A DNA stretch of 64,000 nt from Candidatus Woykebacteria bacterium RBG_13_40_15 (GCA_001816655.1 MHCP01000025.1:62001-126000); one strand, 5' to 3'. Numbered from the stretch's first letter, positions 38,998-48,472 are shown. Notes: generated by a model not told the origin, from the sequence alone. Numbers and translations are program-made.

Positions 38998-41394
38998 ATG
39001 GAAGATAAAGAGAAAAAGAAAGTCTTACAGACATTGCCACTGATACCTGTTAAGGATATCGTTATATTCCCCCACGCAGAGGTTCCTATTTCCTTGAAAA
39101 GGGAAAAATCGGTAAAAGCTCTTGAAGAAGCTCTAGTTAAGGATAAGATTTTATTCCTTGTAATGCAGAAAAATCGTGAGATTGAAGAACCCACCACAGA
39201 TGATCTTTTTGACGTAGGGACTATCTCAAAAATAGCTTCCGTGCAGCGACTGCCTGACGGAGTTGTTAACATAACTGTTGAAGGATTGAAAAAAGCTAAA
39301 GTGACCGAACATGTAAGAGTCGATCCATATTTTGAGGCAGAAGTTGATGAAATCGACGAGTTAGAATACTCGGCTGAGGAAATTGATGCTTTAATCCGCC
39401 CAATGGTTGAGCAGTTTCGTCGCTGTATCTCATTAGGAAAATCTGTTCCCCTAGACCTTATCCCAGCAATATTTGATCTTTCTAATCCCTATCAAACTTT
39501 GGATATGATCATTTTAAATCTAGAACTAAAACAGATCGAAAAACAAGCTCTCCTCGAAGCCCCTGACCTAAAATCACGCGCTAAAATTTTGTCAGAATAC
39601 TTAGCCAGAGAAATTTCGATTCTTCAGACAGCAAGAAAAATTCAAGACAAAACATCTGAAGAAATCGGAAAGAATGCGAAAGAAGCATTTTTGAGGGAGC
39701 AGCTAAGAACGATAGAGAAGGAACTGGGTGTAAAAGAGGAACGGGAGGAATTCGGTGAATTGGAAACAAAAATAAGGGAATCTGGTATGCCAAAGGAGAC
39801 AGAAGCCAAAGCCCTGAAAGAACTAGATAGACTGCGCAAAATGCCCCAATTTTCTCCAGAGGTTTCATATTTGCGTACGTACTTAGATTGGTTAGTAGAT
39901 CTTCCCTGGAGTGCCAAATCAGAAAGCAAGATAGATGTAAAAGAAGCAGAAAAAATTCTCAATGAAGACCATTATGGGTTAAAAAAGGTAAAAGAGCGCA
40001 TCTTAGAATACCTAGCAGTCCATAAACTAACTGGAAAAATGAAAGGGCCGATTCTCTGTTTCGCAGGACCTCCTGGAACTGGAAAAACCTCTGTCGGCAA
40101 GTCTATTGCAAGAGCGTTAGGCAGAAAATTTGTAAAGGTTTCCCTTGGCGGAATGCGGGACGAAGCGGAAATTCGAGGCCACCGAAGAACTTATGTTGGA
40201 GCTCTCCCAGGCAGAATTATTCAAGGAATGAAAGACGCTGAGACAAAAAATCCGGTATTTATGCTTGATGAGATTGACAAACTCGGGATTGATTTTAGGG
40301 GGGACCCTTCTTCGGCACTGCTGGAAGCCCTAGATCCAGAGCAAAATCATTCATTTTCAGACCATTACCTAGAAGTTCCTTTTGATTTATCAGATGTAAT
40401 GTTTATAACAACCGCAAATATATTGGACACCGTCCCTCCCCCACTTCGTGATCGAATGGAGGTAATTGAATTTCCAGGCTACACTGAAGATGAGAAATTC
40501 CATATCGCTACAGGATACTTGTGGCCAAAACAACTAGAAACACATGGATTAGAAAAAAATATATTGAAACTTAGTAACGAAGCCCTGCGGACTATTATTT
40601 CTGGCTATACCAGAGAGGCTGGTGTCAGAAACCTTGAAAGGGAACTCGCAACAATTTGTCGAAAAGTCGCGAGAGAGATCACAGAAAGCAAGATTAAAAG
40701 TGCTGAAGTTAACAGTAAAAGCCTCCACAAATACCTAGGACCTGAAAAATTCGAGCCTTGGATAGCCGAGAAGCAGGATGAAGTAGGAGTTTCCACCGGC
40801 CTTGCCTGGACCGAAGTTGGGGGGCAGGTGCTCAATGTTGAGGCGACAATGATGCCAGGAAAGGGCCAACTGCTCTTAACTGGCTATCTTGGCGATGTTA
40901 TGAAGGAGAGCGCCCAAGCAGCTCTCTCTTACACGAGAAGTAAAACCGCCGATTTTGGAATTAAGGAAAATTTCTTTAAAGATAAGGATATCCATATTCA
41001 TGTTCCCGCCGGTGCCATACCAAAAGATGGTCCAAGCGCAGGAATCACAATGGCTACTGCACTAGTTAGTCTAATAACAAAAATACCCGTTAAGAAAGAG
41101 ATCGGAATGACTGGCGAAATAACACTGCGAGGCCGAGTCTTGGAGATTGGTGGTGTCAAAGAAAAAGTACTAGCTGCTCATAGAGCTGGGATTAGAAAGG
41201 TAGTTTTACCAAAGAAAAACAAAAAAGATCTTGAGGAAATTCCAGCTAAAACTAAAAAAGAACTAAAATTCACTTTCGTTGATAATATGGACGAAGTTCT
41301 CAAAAATGCCCTGAAAACTAACCCTTTTAGAGCTATCAGAACAGAAAAAACAATCGGTATTGAACCGCAGAGAGCAACAATCTCAGCCGCATGA
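38998..41394 (+). CDS. lon: ATP-dependent protease Lon
   Basis: 798 aa LonA: N-terminal substrate domain (LPLIPVKDIVIFPHAEVPIS), AAA+ module with Walker A GPPGTGKT (357-364), Walker B FMLDEIDK and sensor regions, and a C-terminal protease with Ser680 in PKDGPSAG and Lys723 in GGVKEK. Degrades damaged and regulatory proteins. Almost no leader: a -10 lies 8 nt before the ATG. A small reading frame overlaps its stop codon. Confidence 0.97.
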   Translation: MEDKEKKKVLQTLPLIPVKDIVIFPHAEVPISLKREKSVKALEEALVKDKILFLVMQKNREIEEPTTDDLFDVGTISKIASVQRLPDGVVNITVEGLKKAKVTEHVRVDPYFEAEVDEIDELEYSAEEIDALIRPMVEQFRRCISLGKSVPLDLIPAIFDLSNPYQTLDMIILNLELKQIEKQALLEAPDLKSRAKILSEYLAREISILQTARKIQDKTSEEIGKNAKEAFLREQLRTIEKELGVKEEREEFGELETKIRESGMPKETEAKALKELDRLRKMPQFSPEVSYLRTYLDWLVDLPWSAKSESKIDVKEAEKILNEDHYGLKKVKERILEYLAVHKLTGKMKGPILCFAGPPGTGKTSVGKSIARALGRKFVKVSLGGMRDEAEIRGHRRTYVGALPGRIIQGMKDAETKNPVFMLDEIDKLGIDFRGDPSSALLEALDPEQNHSFSDHYLEVPFDLSDVMFITTANILDTVPPPLRDRMEVIEFPGYTEDEKFHIATGYLWPKQLETHGLEKNILKLSNEALRTIISGYTREAGVRNLERELATICRKVAREITESKIKSAEVNSKSLHKYLGPEKFEPWIAEKQDEVGVSTGLAWTEVGGQVLNVEATMMPGKGQLLLTGYLGDVMKESAQAALSYTRSKTADFGIKENFFKDKDIHIHVPAGAIPKDGPSAGITMATALVSLITKIPVKKEIGMTGEITLRGRVLEIGGVKEKVLAAHRAGIRKVVLPKKNKKDLEEIPAKTKKELKFTFVDNMDEVLKNALKTNPFRAIRTEKTIGIEPQRATISAA

Positions 41395-41539
41395 AAAAAC
41401 CTATTTTTATCCTACCCCTAGTTTTGGTTTGCTTGGTGTTTGGTTCACCATTCGTTTTGTAATTGGTGGTAACAAGGACACTTGGCTTTGCCAAAATGGG
41501 CAGTGGGTCCAACATGGCCACCCCAACGCCCACAAGTGA
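41391..41539 (+). pseudogene. Small secreted protein, frameshifted
   Basis: ATG 41391 overlaps the lon stop (ATGA) and encodes MKKPIFILPLVLVCLVFGSP, a signal-like segment that stops at 41460. In the next frame GLLGVWFTIRFVIGG is followed by NKDTWLCQNGQWVQHGHPNA, which looks like the expected continuation, ending TGA 41537. One indel near 41440 would restore it. Small proteins of the 'W.C.NG.WV.HG.P' type are common in CPR genomes, from memory. Confidence 0.5.
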
Positions 41540-41581
41540 ATGTAAGTAATCTCTATTTTTGATATAATTTACGCATAGCGG

Positions 41582-41616
41582 AAATTATACATCTAGCGAA
41601 GCTAGTTATATAATTT
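41582..41616. repeat. CTAGCGAAGCTAG palindrome, inverted copy
   Basis: AAATTATACATCTAGCGAAG continues CTAGTTATATAATTT, the reverse complement of the unit at 36037. Confidence 0.6.
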
Positions 41617-41619
41617 AAT

Positions 41620-41843
41620 AAGTGGCTTGTAGCTCAATCGGATAGCAAGCTAAAGCTTGCTGCGACCACTTACGTGGACTAAGATCAACAAATAATTTAA
41701 AATCGAGACCGAGCCCCTGTAGCTCAACCCCGATATAATCGGGGTCAATTGGATAGCACGCTTTATAACTAAATATTCTTCGCTAATCGCTTGAAGATTT
41801 AGATATTCTCGCGTGCTGCGACCACTACGTGGGCTAGGAGCAG
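41620..41843 (+). repeat. Two tRNA-like remnants with hairpin insertions
   Basis: Unit 1 (41622-41683) and unit 2 (41710-41838) share TGTAGCTCAAT..GGATAGC, a tRNA D-arm, and the tail TGCTGCGACCACT..ACGTGG. In unit 1 the arm is followed by AGCAAGCT/AGCTTGCT. In unit 2 a CCCCGAT/ATCGGGG palindrome (41727-41745) splits the D-arm, and a 70-nt hairpin with ends AGCACGC/GCGTGCT follows. No T-arm or CCA is present. They precede a normal tRNA-Arg. Confidence 0.6.
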
Positions 41844-41920
41844 GCGCTTGTAGCTCAATTGGATAGAGCAGCTCCCTTCTAAGGAGCAGGTTGTGAGTTC
41901 AAGTCTCACCAAGCGCGCCA
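41844..41920 (+). tRNA. tRNA-Arg(TCT)
   Basis: Plus strand; acceptor GCGCTTG/CAAGCGC, anticodon stem GCTCC/GGAGC with loop CTTCTAA, T-loop TTCAAGT, discriminator G, encoded CCA. Confidence 0.95.
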
Positions 41921-41958
41921 TGAGACTTTATTATTAAATTACCTAAAAGGAGGTAAAA

Positions 41959-42615
41959 ATGCCTAGAGTATTAAAGTGGTCGCTCGTAGTTTTAATTATC
42001 ATCCTCGTAGGTGTCGGAGGTTTCTTTGCGGGTAAATTCTACTGGCAAAGGTCTGATAAAGACACTGATAATTCAAGTCAGAACCAGTCTACATCTTCAG
42101 CAAAAAAATCAAGCAACGAGCAAGCCGCAGCAGAAGCAGAAGGTTGCTGGAAAGAGTATAAAAACCAACCGGTTGGTTACTCCCTAAAATACCCTTGTGA
42201 TTGGACTCTCACCGAAACCAATGAGTTCAGCGAAACTATAGGGATGAATGTAAAATATGTCACCATAAAGACTCCCGACAATAAATACTTTCTTTTCTGG
42301 GGCTATAAAAAGAGTGCGGAAGCTGGCTTCACAAACAACGATCGAACAGGAATTGGAGCTGGAGATTTTGTAAATCAGCCAGCTATGGCTTTCAATATCT
42401 TGGGAGTAAATGTTGTCCCAAAGCAATTGGTCTACCAAGGAAAGGTAAAGGAATATTTCTATGAACAGCCGCAAGCTGGAGTCGCTCAATGCGCCTGTAA
42501 CTTTATAGGAATGTTCAGTTACAACCAGAGTCAGGATTACGATGCACTAGATATGACTAACCTAAATTACGTAACAACAGTAAAACAAATTCTGCAATCT
42601 GTTCAAAAAATCTAG
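41959..42615 (+). CDS. Hypothetical exported protein
   Basis: 218 aa. An N-terminal membrane anchor (LVVLIIILVGVGGFFAGKFY) is followed by a Ser/Asn/Gln-rich linker (residues 35-60) and a globular domain with GYSLKYPCDWTLTE, reminiscent of PsbP-like domains common in CPR surface proteins. Four cysteines may pair outside the cell. AAAAGGAGG precedes ATG 41959. Function unknown. Confidence 0.6.
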   Translation: MPRVLKWSLVVLIIILVGVGGFFAGKFYWQRSDKDTDNSSQNQSTSSAKKSSNEQAAAEAEGCWKEYKNQPVGYSLKYPCDWTLTETNEFSETIGMNVKYVTIKTPDNKYFLFWGYKKSAEAGFTNNDRTGIGAGDFVNQPAMAFNILGVNVVPKQLVYQGKVKEYFYEQPQAGVAQCACNFIGMFSYNQSQDYDALDMTNLNYVTTVKQILQSVQKI

Positions 42616-42655
42616 CTAAGTAGTGGAATTTTTGTTAAAATAGGCCCTTGCAAGT

Positions 42656-42730
42656 GGGCCCGTAGCTCAACGGTAGAGCAATTGCCTCTTAAGCAATCGG
42701 TTGAGAGTTCGAATCTCTCCGGGCTCACCA
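42656..42730 (+). tRNA. tRNA-Lys(CTT)
   Basis: Plus strand; acceptor GGGCCCG/CGGGCTC, anticodon stem ATTGC/GCAAT with loop CTCTTAA, T-loop TTCGAAT, encoded CCA. Confidence 0.94.
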
Positions 42731-42733
42731 AAT

Positions 42734-42985
42734 TTATTCCCTCTCAACCGTAATCGTGCATTCGGCTATCAAGGCGGCGATGGCACCGACGGCGGCTAAC
42801 ACAGGGGCGATCACGGCGCCGACTACACCAACCGTAAGGGGAAATTCGGCAATTGTTTTGCCTTCTTTACTAGTGATAATGATGCGACGGACATTGCCTT
42901 CTTTTATTAACTCCCTGACCTTTTCAACCACCTCTTTACCAGTTACCCTAAAAGATTCGTGACTATTTTCTTTTGTAGTTGCCAT
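42734..42985 (-). CDS. DUF4342-family small protein
   Basis: 83 aa: VTGKEVVEKVRELIKEGNVR, RIIITSKEGKTIAEFPLTVG then a Gly/Ala-rich hydrophobic helix (VVGAVIAPVLAAVGAIAALI) and CTITVERE. This order matches DUF4342, proteins of unknown function with a membrane hairpin. Strong site AAAGGAGG before ATG 42985. Convergent with tRNA-Lys. Confidence 0.75.
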   Translation of the reverse strand: MATTKENSHESFRVTGKEVVEKVRELIKEGNVRRIIITSKEGKTIAEFPLTVGVVGAVIAPVLAAVGAIAALIAECTITVERE

Positions 42986-42989
42986 ACAT

Positions 42990-44609
42990 TTACCTCCTTT
43001 CGGGAAAGATTATATCAAAAAGGCCACTTTTTATTTGCCACTTATTAATTGAGTTAAATCTATCAGACGGTATTGAAAAGTCTTTGAAATCTATTCCGAA
43101 GACTTTTTTCGAAACTACCCAAGTATATGTTGGGTAATAAAGAAATATCGCCGGCTCCTCGTCTAAAAGCAGGGTGGTAAACAATTTATAGCGTTCGGCT
43201 CTAAATTTTTCATCCGTACTCTTCCTGGTATCCTCCAAGATTTTATCCAGTTTTGGACTTGAAATACCGGTTATATTTGCGGCCTGTACCTGAGTTGTAT
43301 GCCAAAGCACATACTGATCTGGGTCAGACGAAATATCCTGAAAATTCACTAAAACTTGAAAATTCCTATTTGGCAAAATTACACTCCTAAGGGCGTTGAC
43401 ATCAACAAACTCTGTTTTAACTTTTAAACCAAGGTTCGACCAAGAATCTTTAACCAGATTAACAATTGAGTTCAACTCCGGATCGTCAATACTGGTAATT
43501 TTCAAAGTAAATTCCCTTCCGTCTTTCTTCCAGGTATCTTTCTCAAATTTATATTTGTTATTTTCTAAAAGCTCTTTTGCTCTATCTAAGTTGAAGGGGT
43601 AGCGTTCCTTTTTTTCGTTAATAGGGGACAAAAGCGGTAGTTCATTTTGTGAAATTACTGAAGTCGTTCCACCAGCAGCCTTCCATATCGCTTCTTTATT
43701 TAGAGCGTAAGATAAAGCTTGTCTTATTTCTTTGGTTTTCAAAGGATTCCCTCTTACATTGAAAAAGATTACAGCTTCCCTATACGGTAGTGGAGACTCA
43801 TAAAAGTTCTCGCCACCAAAATTTTTTATACTTCCAAGCTCCTGGGGGCTTAAGCCTCCTAAAGCATGTATCTCTCCTAATTTGAGGGCTGTTTTCGCAT
43901 CTGAAATCGTTTTATAAAATTTGAAAACTAAATTAAATTTATCGTTTGTTAATACAACTTGGTCTTTCGTGATTTTTTTTACAGAAAAGGGCCCAGTTCC
44001 AACCGGCCTGTATTTTTTGAGGGGAACATGTGAAGGAATAATTCCAATCGTCGTTGTATATGGAAAAGGTGCAAACGCTTCTTTTAATTTGAACTTAACT
44101 TTGTAGTCGTCAATTTTCTCTATCAGCACATCTTTAAAGTTATTCGAGACTGGGCTATTAAAATTTGGGTTTTGGGTTAGCTTCACAGTATACAGCACGT
44201 CATCACTGGTAAATTTCACGTTGTCTTGCCAATACACATCCTTTCTTAAGTTAAACACATACTCTGTGTCGGATGTTTGCTTGAAACTTTCTGCAAGATC
44301 AGGAACTAATTTGCCATCTTTTCCTAGCTTTGTAAGCCCCCTAAAAACTAGGCTGCTAATATCTTTTTGGGTCTCAGTGATATCGGAAAGCGGATTTGGG
44401 TGAGTAGGCTTCCCTACTACCCCTTCAACAAACGACGGTTTTTTAAATTCCTTGTAGGCTTCGGCTACTTTGGGAATAGCTAGCGGCAGTAAGATCCGAA
44501 TTGCAAAGATAACTAAAAGCAGTCCAATAAAACTATAACTAATTTTTTTCCTGTTTCTGGCAATCAAAACTCGGAGTAACGAAAGATAAAAGCGGATCTT
44601 TTTAAGCAT
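42990..44609 (-). CDS. Extracellular solute-binding protein, family 5 (peptide type)
   Basis: 539 aa with an N-terminal membrane anchor (about residues 24-46) and an SBP_bac_5 body: NPLSDITETQKDISSLVFRG, LVPDLAESFKQTSD, YVFNLRKDVYWQDNVKFTSDD, VGTGPFSV, AVIFFNVRG and RQALSYALNKEAI. Such proteins capture oligopeptides for ABC importers. No permease or ATPase gene is adjacent, so it may share a system elsewhere. It begins 5 nt after the secG stop, in the same direction. Confidence 0.85.
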   Translation of the reverse strand: MLKKIRFYLSLLRVLIARNRKKISYSFIGLLLVIFAIRILLPLAIPKVAEAYKEFKKPSFVEGVVGKPTHPNPLSDITETQKDISSLVFRGLTKLGKDGKLVPDLAESFKQTSDTEYVFNLRKDVYWQDNVKFTSDDVLYTVKLTQNPNFNSPVSNNFKDVLIEKIDDYKVKFKLKEAFAPFPYTTTIGIIPSHVPLKKYRPVGTGPFSVKKITKDQVVLTNDKFNLVFKFYKTISDAKTALKLGEIHALGGLSPQELGSIKNFGGENFYESPLPYREAVIFFNVRGNPLKTKEIRQALSYALNKEAIWKAAGGTTSVISQNELPLLSPINEKKERYPFNLDRAKELLENNKYKFEKDTWKKDGREFTLKITSIDDPELNSIVNLVKDSWSNLGLKVKTEFVDVNALRSVILPNRNFQVLVNFQDISSDPDQYVLWHTTQVQAANITGISSPKLDKILEDTRKSTDEKFRAERYKLFTTLLLDEEPAIFLYYPTYTWVVSKKVFGIDFKDFSIPSDRFNSINKWQIKSGLFDIIFPERR

Positions 44610-44614
44610 AACAG

Positions 44615-44833
44615 TTACTGGACAAATATTAGTCCAAAGGCAATAGCCGAAAAGAGAATCACGAGAAGTATGGTCAAATAATGCAGAATTTTTTCAAAAC
44701 CTCGTCTTGTTCTATAAACTTCCGTCCCCCCGCCAAATATTGCTCCCGCCCCACCACTTCGAGGTTGAAATAAAATAGCAGTAACGATTGAAATTGAAAT
44801 CCCTATAAGTAAAACGAGTAAAATCGATTTCAT
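44615..44833 (-). CDS. secG: Preprotein translocase subunit SecG
   Basis: 72 aa from ATG 44833: two membrane helices, ILLVLLIGISISIVTAILFQ and LHYLTILLVILFSAIAFGLI, joined by the glycine loop SGGAGAIFGGGTEVYRTRRG with the typical FEK before helix 2. SecG helps protein export through SecYE. The frame is open 20 codons further but without a suitable start site. Confidence 0.9.
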   Translation of the reverse strand: MKSILLVLLIGISISIVTAILFQPRSGGAGAIFGGGTEVYRTRRGFEKILHYLTILLVILFSAIAFGLIFVQ

Positions 44834-44877
44834 ACAAGGACCACATTTTACCACAAGGGAAGGGGTGCTGCAAACCG

Positions 44878-45273
44878 CTAAACAAAAAGCCAAAAAAAGA
44901 AACTGGCTAGAAAACTCAAAATTATAGAAGCGGCCAGAGCACTAAAAAACGGTGTGAGTTCAAGTGACGTCTGTATTCCTAGCCAAGTAATTCCAGAAAA
45001 CTGGAAACCAATTATTTGAAAATTAGGCACCAGAAGTGCCAGCAAATATAAAACTATTACGTTTACTAGTAAGCTAAATAGACCAAAGGTAAATAGATTA
45101 AAGGGAATGGAAAATATCTTTAAAATCGGGCGCACAAAAAGATATAAAACAATATAGATACCGGTTGCCAAAGCTATAGACTCGGGAGTCTTAAAGGAAA
45201 AACCAGGATAAAAAGTAGCTAGGAGAAAGAAAGCAACCCCGATGAAAACTGCGGATCGTAGTTTTTTCTTCAT
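44878..45273 (-). CDS. Phage holin 4-type membrane protein (DUF360-like)
   Basis: 131 aa with four hydrophobic helices and the conserved central VRPILKIFSIPFNLFTFGLF segment of the PF04020 family (called phage holin 4 superfamily, but common in non-phage genomes). Function unknown. Lies between uvrC and secG, reading in the same direction. Confidence 0.8.
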   Translation of the reverse strand: MKKKLRSAVFIGVAFFLLATFYPGFSFKTPESIALATGIYIVLYLFVRPILKIFSIPFNLFTFGLFSLLVNVIVLYLLALLVPNFQIIGFQFSGITWLGIQTSLELTPFFSALAASIILSFLASFFFWLFV

Positions 45274-45291
45274 TAATTATAGCTTAACAAA

Positions 45292-46542
45292 CTAATTTTT
45301 ATCCGTCAAAAACTGCTTCCCTCGCAACTTTCTGTGGTAGCTAATAGCGAACCTATGAGCTTCGTCCCTCAATCTTTGAATTAACTTTAAAGCATCGCTA
45401 TTTCTTGGCAAGATTAGAGGTTTACTTATAATAGGTAAATATATCTGTTCAAATTTTTTTGCTAGAGAAATTACCTTACCGCTGAAACCTATCTTTTTAA
45501 CTACTTTTAAGGTGGTATTTAATTGTGTTTTCCCCCCATCAACAACAATTAGATCCGGGGTGGGCCATTTGTTTTTAAATCGTCTTTCCAAAACCTCGTC
45601 AAGCATTGCTATATCACTTATTCCCCTTATAGTTTTTATTCTAAATCTGCGATATTCATTCTTGTCAGGCTCACCATTCGTAAAAACAATCATTGATCCG
45701 GTAGCTTGCTTTCCAAAAAGATTCGATACATCGTAACTCTCTATACGGACCGGTTTGCTGGCCATTCCAATATTTTTTGCAAGATCCAAAAGTTCCCTGT
45801 CATGAATATCACCAATTTCTTCTTCCAAATACTCGCTAGGATTGCGAGTTGGCCTAGTAATGTAAGAAACAGCTTCTATTTTATTTTTTATCTCCGAAGC
45901 TTTTTCATATTCCAACCGTTTCGAGTAGATTCCAAGCTCCCTATTTAACTTGCTTAAAACTTCCTTTTTCCTCCCTTGAAGAAAAAGTTTAAGCGAGGCA
46001 ATTGTTTTCTTGTACTCTTTTTCGCTTATTTTTCCAACACAAACGCCAGGACAAAGACCCAAGTGGTAACCTAAGCAAGCTCTTTTCATGCCCGGCTTAC
46101 AATGAATTGAAAAAGGAAATATTTTTCTTAAGGCTTTCAAGGTCTCACGGACTTTATTTACGGAAGGAAAAGGACCAAAATAAATCTTTGCGTTCCCCAA
46201 ATCCTTCTTTCTCGCCGTCAAGACTTGAGGAAATTGATCATTTGTAATTTTTATGTAGAGATAATCCTTATCATCTTTTAACTGAGAATTAAATGCAGGC
46301 TTGTATTTTTTTATTAAATTCGCTTCTAATAGTAAGGCTTCTATTTCTGAGTCAACTAAAATATCTTCAATTTTTTTTGTTTTTTCAATCAATGCTCCTT
46401 GCCGGTAGTTTGCGTCTTTCAAATCGAAATGATTCTTAACCCTCTTCTTAATATTTATTGCCTTACCGATGTAAATCGGCTTACCGCTGCCATCTCTAAA
46501 AATGTAGACGCCTGTTTTTTGTGGCAGTAAATTCAGTTGCAT
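45292..46542 (-). CDS. uvrC: Excinuclease ABC subunit C, short form
   Basis: 416 aa. N-terminal GIY-YIG nuclease (TGVYIFRDGSGKPIYIGKA), a cysteine-containing linker (CLGYHLGLCPGVCVGKISE), the UVR motif (LEYEKASEIKNKIEAV) and the RNase H-like nuclease (RIESYDVSNLFGKQATGSMI, LIVVDGGKTQLN, LRDEAHRFAISYHRKLR). The C-terminal tandem HhH domain of about 150 aa is missing. UvrC makes both cuts in excision repair. The ATG lies exactly 6 nt after TAAAAT (46554-46549), so it is probably leaderless. Confidence 0.94.
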   Translation of the reverse strand: MQLNLLPQKTGVYIFRDGSGKPIYIGKAINIKKRVKNHFDLKDANYRQGALIEKTKKIEDILVDSEIEALLLEANLIKKYKPAFNSQLKDDKDYLYIKITNDQFPQVLTARKKDLGNAKIYFGPFPSVNKVRETLKALRKIFPFSIHCKPGMKRACLGYHLGLCPGVCVGKISEKEYKKTIASLKLFLQGRKKEVLSKLNRELGIYSKRLEYEKASEIKNKIEAVSYITRPTRNPSEYLEEEIGDIHDRELLDLAKNIGMASKPVRIESYDVSNLFGKQATGSMIVFTNGEPDKNEYRRFRIKTIRGISDIAMLDEVLERRFKNKWPTPDLIVVDGGKTQLNTTLKVVKKIGFSGKVISLAKKFEQIYLPIISKPLILPRNSDALKLIQRLRDEAHRFAISYHRKLRGKQFLTDKN

Positions 46543-46570
46543 GGGGATATTTTAGCACGCACGGACTAAT

Positions 46571-48457
46571 TTACTCGCGGATTTTCAGAAACCTTGGGGC
46601 GAGGACACCAAAAACTAGTAGAACGATTATCGATATTAGAAAGGCCTGCCGGGGGCCAAAACTGAAAAGTGAGGCAATTTTAATATCATTTTCTTTAGAA
46701 ATCTCTAAATTTGATCCACCTGCGCTGCCTTCAAGAACAACTTTGAAAACCGCCTCACTACTCTTAAAAATATCTCCACCACGGGCTTTGATTTTTATTA
46801 TTTTTTTCTCAAGTGGTAAAAGTACCCCAACGCTAACCTTTTTATCTCCAAGCAAACTTAATTTTTGCAATTCCAAATTTAATTGGATATCCGTTATAGC
46901 CACACCAGATTTATTGTCTAAAACAACTTCTAAATCGATTGGAAACCCTGAAACTGGGTGGTTTGTATTTAAAATTACATCTACCTTTGGGTTAAAATTG
47001 TAGTTTTTTTCGCTGTAGGAAGATTTAATACTTTGATTTGTAATTGAAAAATTTTTAAGATTATCTACCCCTACTACGGAATCAGAGAAAAATAAGGAAA
47101 AACGATCCGGCAATATTTTTCCATAGTAATCCGCTCCTGAAGTATCCCCCCATGTTGGATCGATATCCAACCAGGTTTTCTTTTTTGAGTCGTAAAATTG
47201 AGCCCAAACATGTAAATTTTCGCTGCGGAGCGGCTTTCCCACAAATAGTGGTTTTAGCGAAGCGTCGTTTGAAATAGCAACCCCAAAAACTTCTCTGGTT
47301 GGGTAACCCGCGGCCCTAAGAAGCGCAGTAAGTAAATCAACATAATCGAGGTTTGAAGCGTACATCCCTTTCTGTAAAAGCACCTTCGCACCGGTCCTTT
47401 CAATCTTACTACTCTTCCCAGCGTTTGTATCATACGAAAGGTGACTGATCACGAAATTGTAAATATCTCGCGGGCTTTTTAATTCCTTTGCCTTTTCCTG
47501 AATGAGACGATCTTGAACCTGAACAAACTCACTTTCCTTTTTAAGGTTGTATAGTTCCTCGGATGAAAAAACCTTTGCGGGATTAAATTGCTTACTTTCT
47601 CCAACAACTCTTACAATACCTTCTATATTTACTTCTTGATATCGTCCTGGACCAACAGAGTATTGAAAAATATAGTTGCCTAAGCTGTCCATAGTTGTTT
47701 TTGTCGGTTTTGGATCGATTTTGTTAATTAAAACCTGCTGTTTTTCTGTATCTGGAGGGACTGGAATAAAGAAATTTTTTGTCAGAAATTGTGAGTTTTT
47801 CAAAGGAATTTTGAATTTAAAATTAATCTGTTGATACGTACCGAAACTAGCCAGAATACCTTGCCCATTAAGTACCTCCTTTCCAAATTCCAAAATTATT
47901 TTATCACCCGTCTTGCTCTGTGATTTTGGGCTCGGTAAAACAGAAAAAACATCTCCCAGGGATGCCGGCGCAGATATAACCAGATTGTAATCTGTAATCT
48001 TTTCGCTCGTAACAACCATGGGGGCTACAACACTCCAAATAAGACCGTTTTTTTGAACAAAATTTTCGATTGTATAACCCAATTTGAAACTAGCCATCTT
48101 TCCAACACCAATTACTTCATCGTTTAGATTTGCTGTCAAAACTGTTGAAGAATCTTTATTCTCTGCCTTGACACTAATTGGGCCAATTGAATCCTCGCCA
48201 GAAGCGTTCTTAACTTTCGTCGTGTTTACAGCGACAGAATATTCTGAAACGAAGCATTCCTTACTTAAGTTTTTTAAATCTACTTTTTGTTCAACAATCA
48301 CCGATTTGTCAGTTTGAACATCGAACCTAATGTTGTAGGAACTAGAAAAAAGGTCGGCCGGCCTACTACAGTCTGCAGAAAATGCTTTTGAAAAAAATGG
48401 GAAAGCGACGCTAAAAGAAAATACAAATATTAAGCAGATAGAAAGAATTCTCTTCAT
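46571..48457 (-). CDS. Transglutaminase-fold exported protein without catalytic Cys
   Basis: 628 aa: signal peptide (1-27), beta-rich N-domain, a transglutaminase-like core around 325-440, Ig-like repeats and a C-terminal membrane helix (605-625). The core shows the expected His416 (LHVWAQFYD) and Asp431 (WLDIDPTW), but the site normally holding the nucleophile is Asn369 in ASNLDYVDLLTALLRAAG. It is probably a non-catalytic binding domain on the cell surface. Downstream of the response regulator gene by 15 nt. Confidence 0.75.
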   Translation of the reverse strand: MKRILSICLIFVFSFSVAFPFFSKAFSADCSRPADLFSSSYNIRFDVQTDKSVIVEQKVDLKNLSKECFVSEYSVAVNTTKVKNASGEDSIGPISVKAENKDSSTVLTANLNDEVIGVGKMASFKLGYTIENFVQKNGLIWSVVAPMVVTSEKITDYNLVISAPASLGDVFSVLPSPKSQSKTGDKIILEFGKEVLNGQGILASFGTYQQINFKFKIPLKNSQFLTKNFFIPVPPDTEKQQVLINKIDPKPTKTTMDSLGNYIFQYSVGPGRYQEVNIEGIVRVVGESKQFNPAKVFSSEELYNLKKESEFVQVQDRLIQEKAKELKSPRDIYNFVISHLSYDTNAGKSSKIERTGAKVLLQKGMYASNLDYVDLLTALLRAAGYPTREVFGVAISNDASLKPLFVGKPLRSENLHVWAQFYDSKKKTWLDIDPTWGDTSGADYYGKILPDRFSLFFSDSVVGVDNLKNFSITNQSIKSSYSEKNYNFNPKVDVILNTNHPVSGFPIDLEVVLDNKSGVAITDIQLNLELQKLSLLGDKKVSVGVLLPLEKKIIKIKARGGDIFKSSEAVFKVVLEGSAGGSNLEISKENDIKIASLFSFGPRQAFLISIIVLLVFGVLAPRFLKIRE

Positions 48458-48472
48458 TAAGAAGCCTTCGGA

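Noticed and set aside
44878..45273. Prophage indicated by a holin-family protein
   Set aside because: PF04020 proteins are common in non-phage contexts and no other phage genes are nearby.
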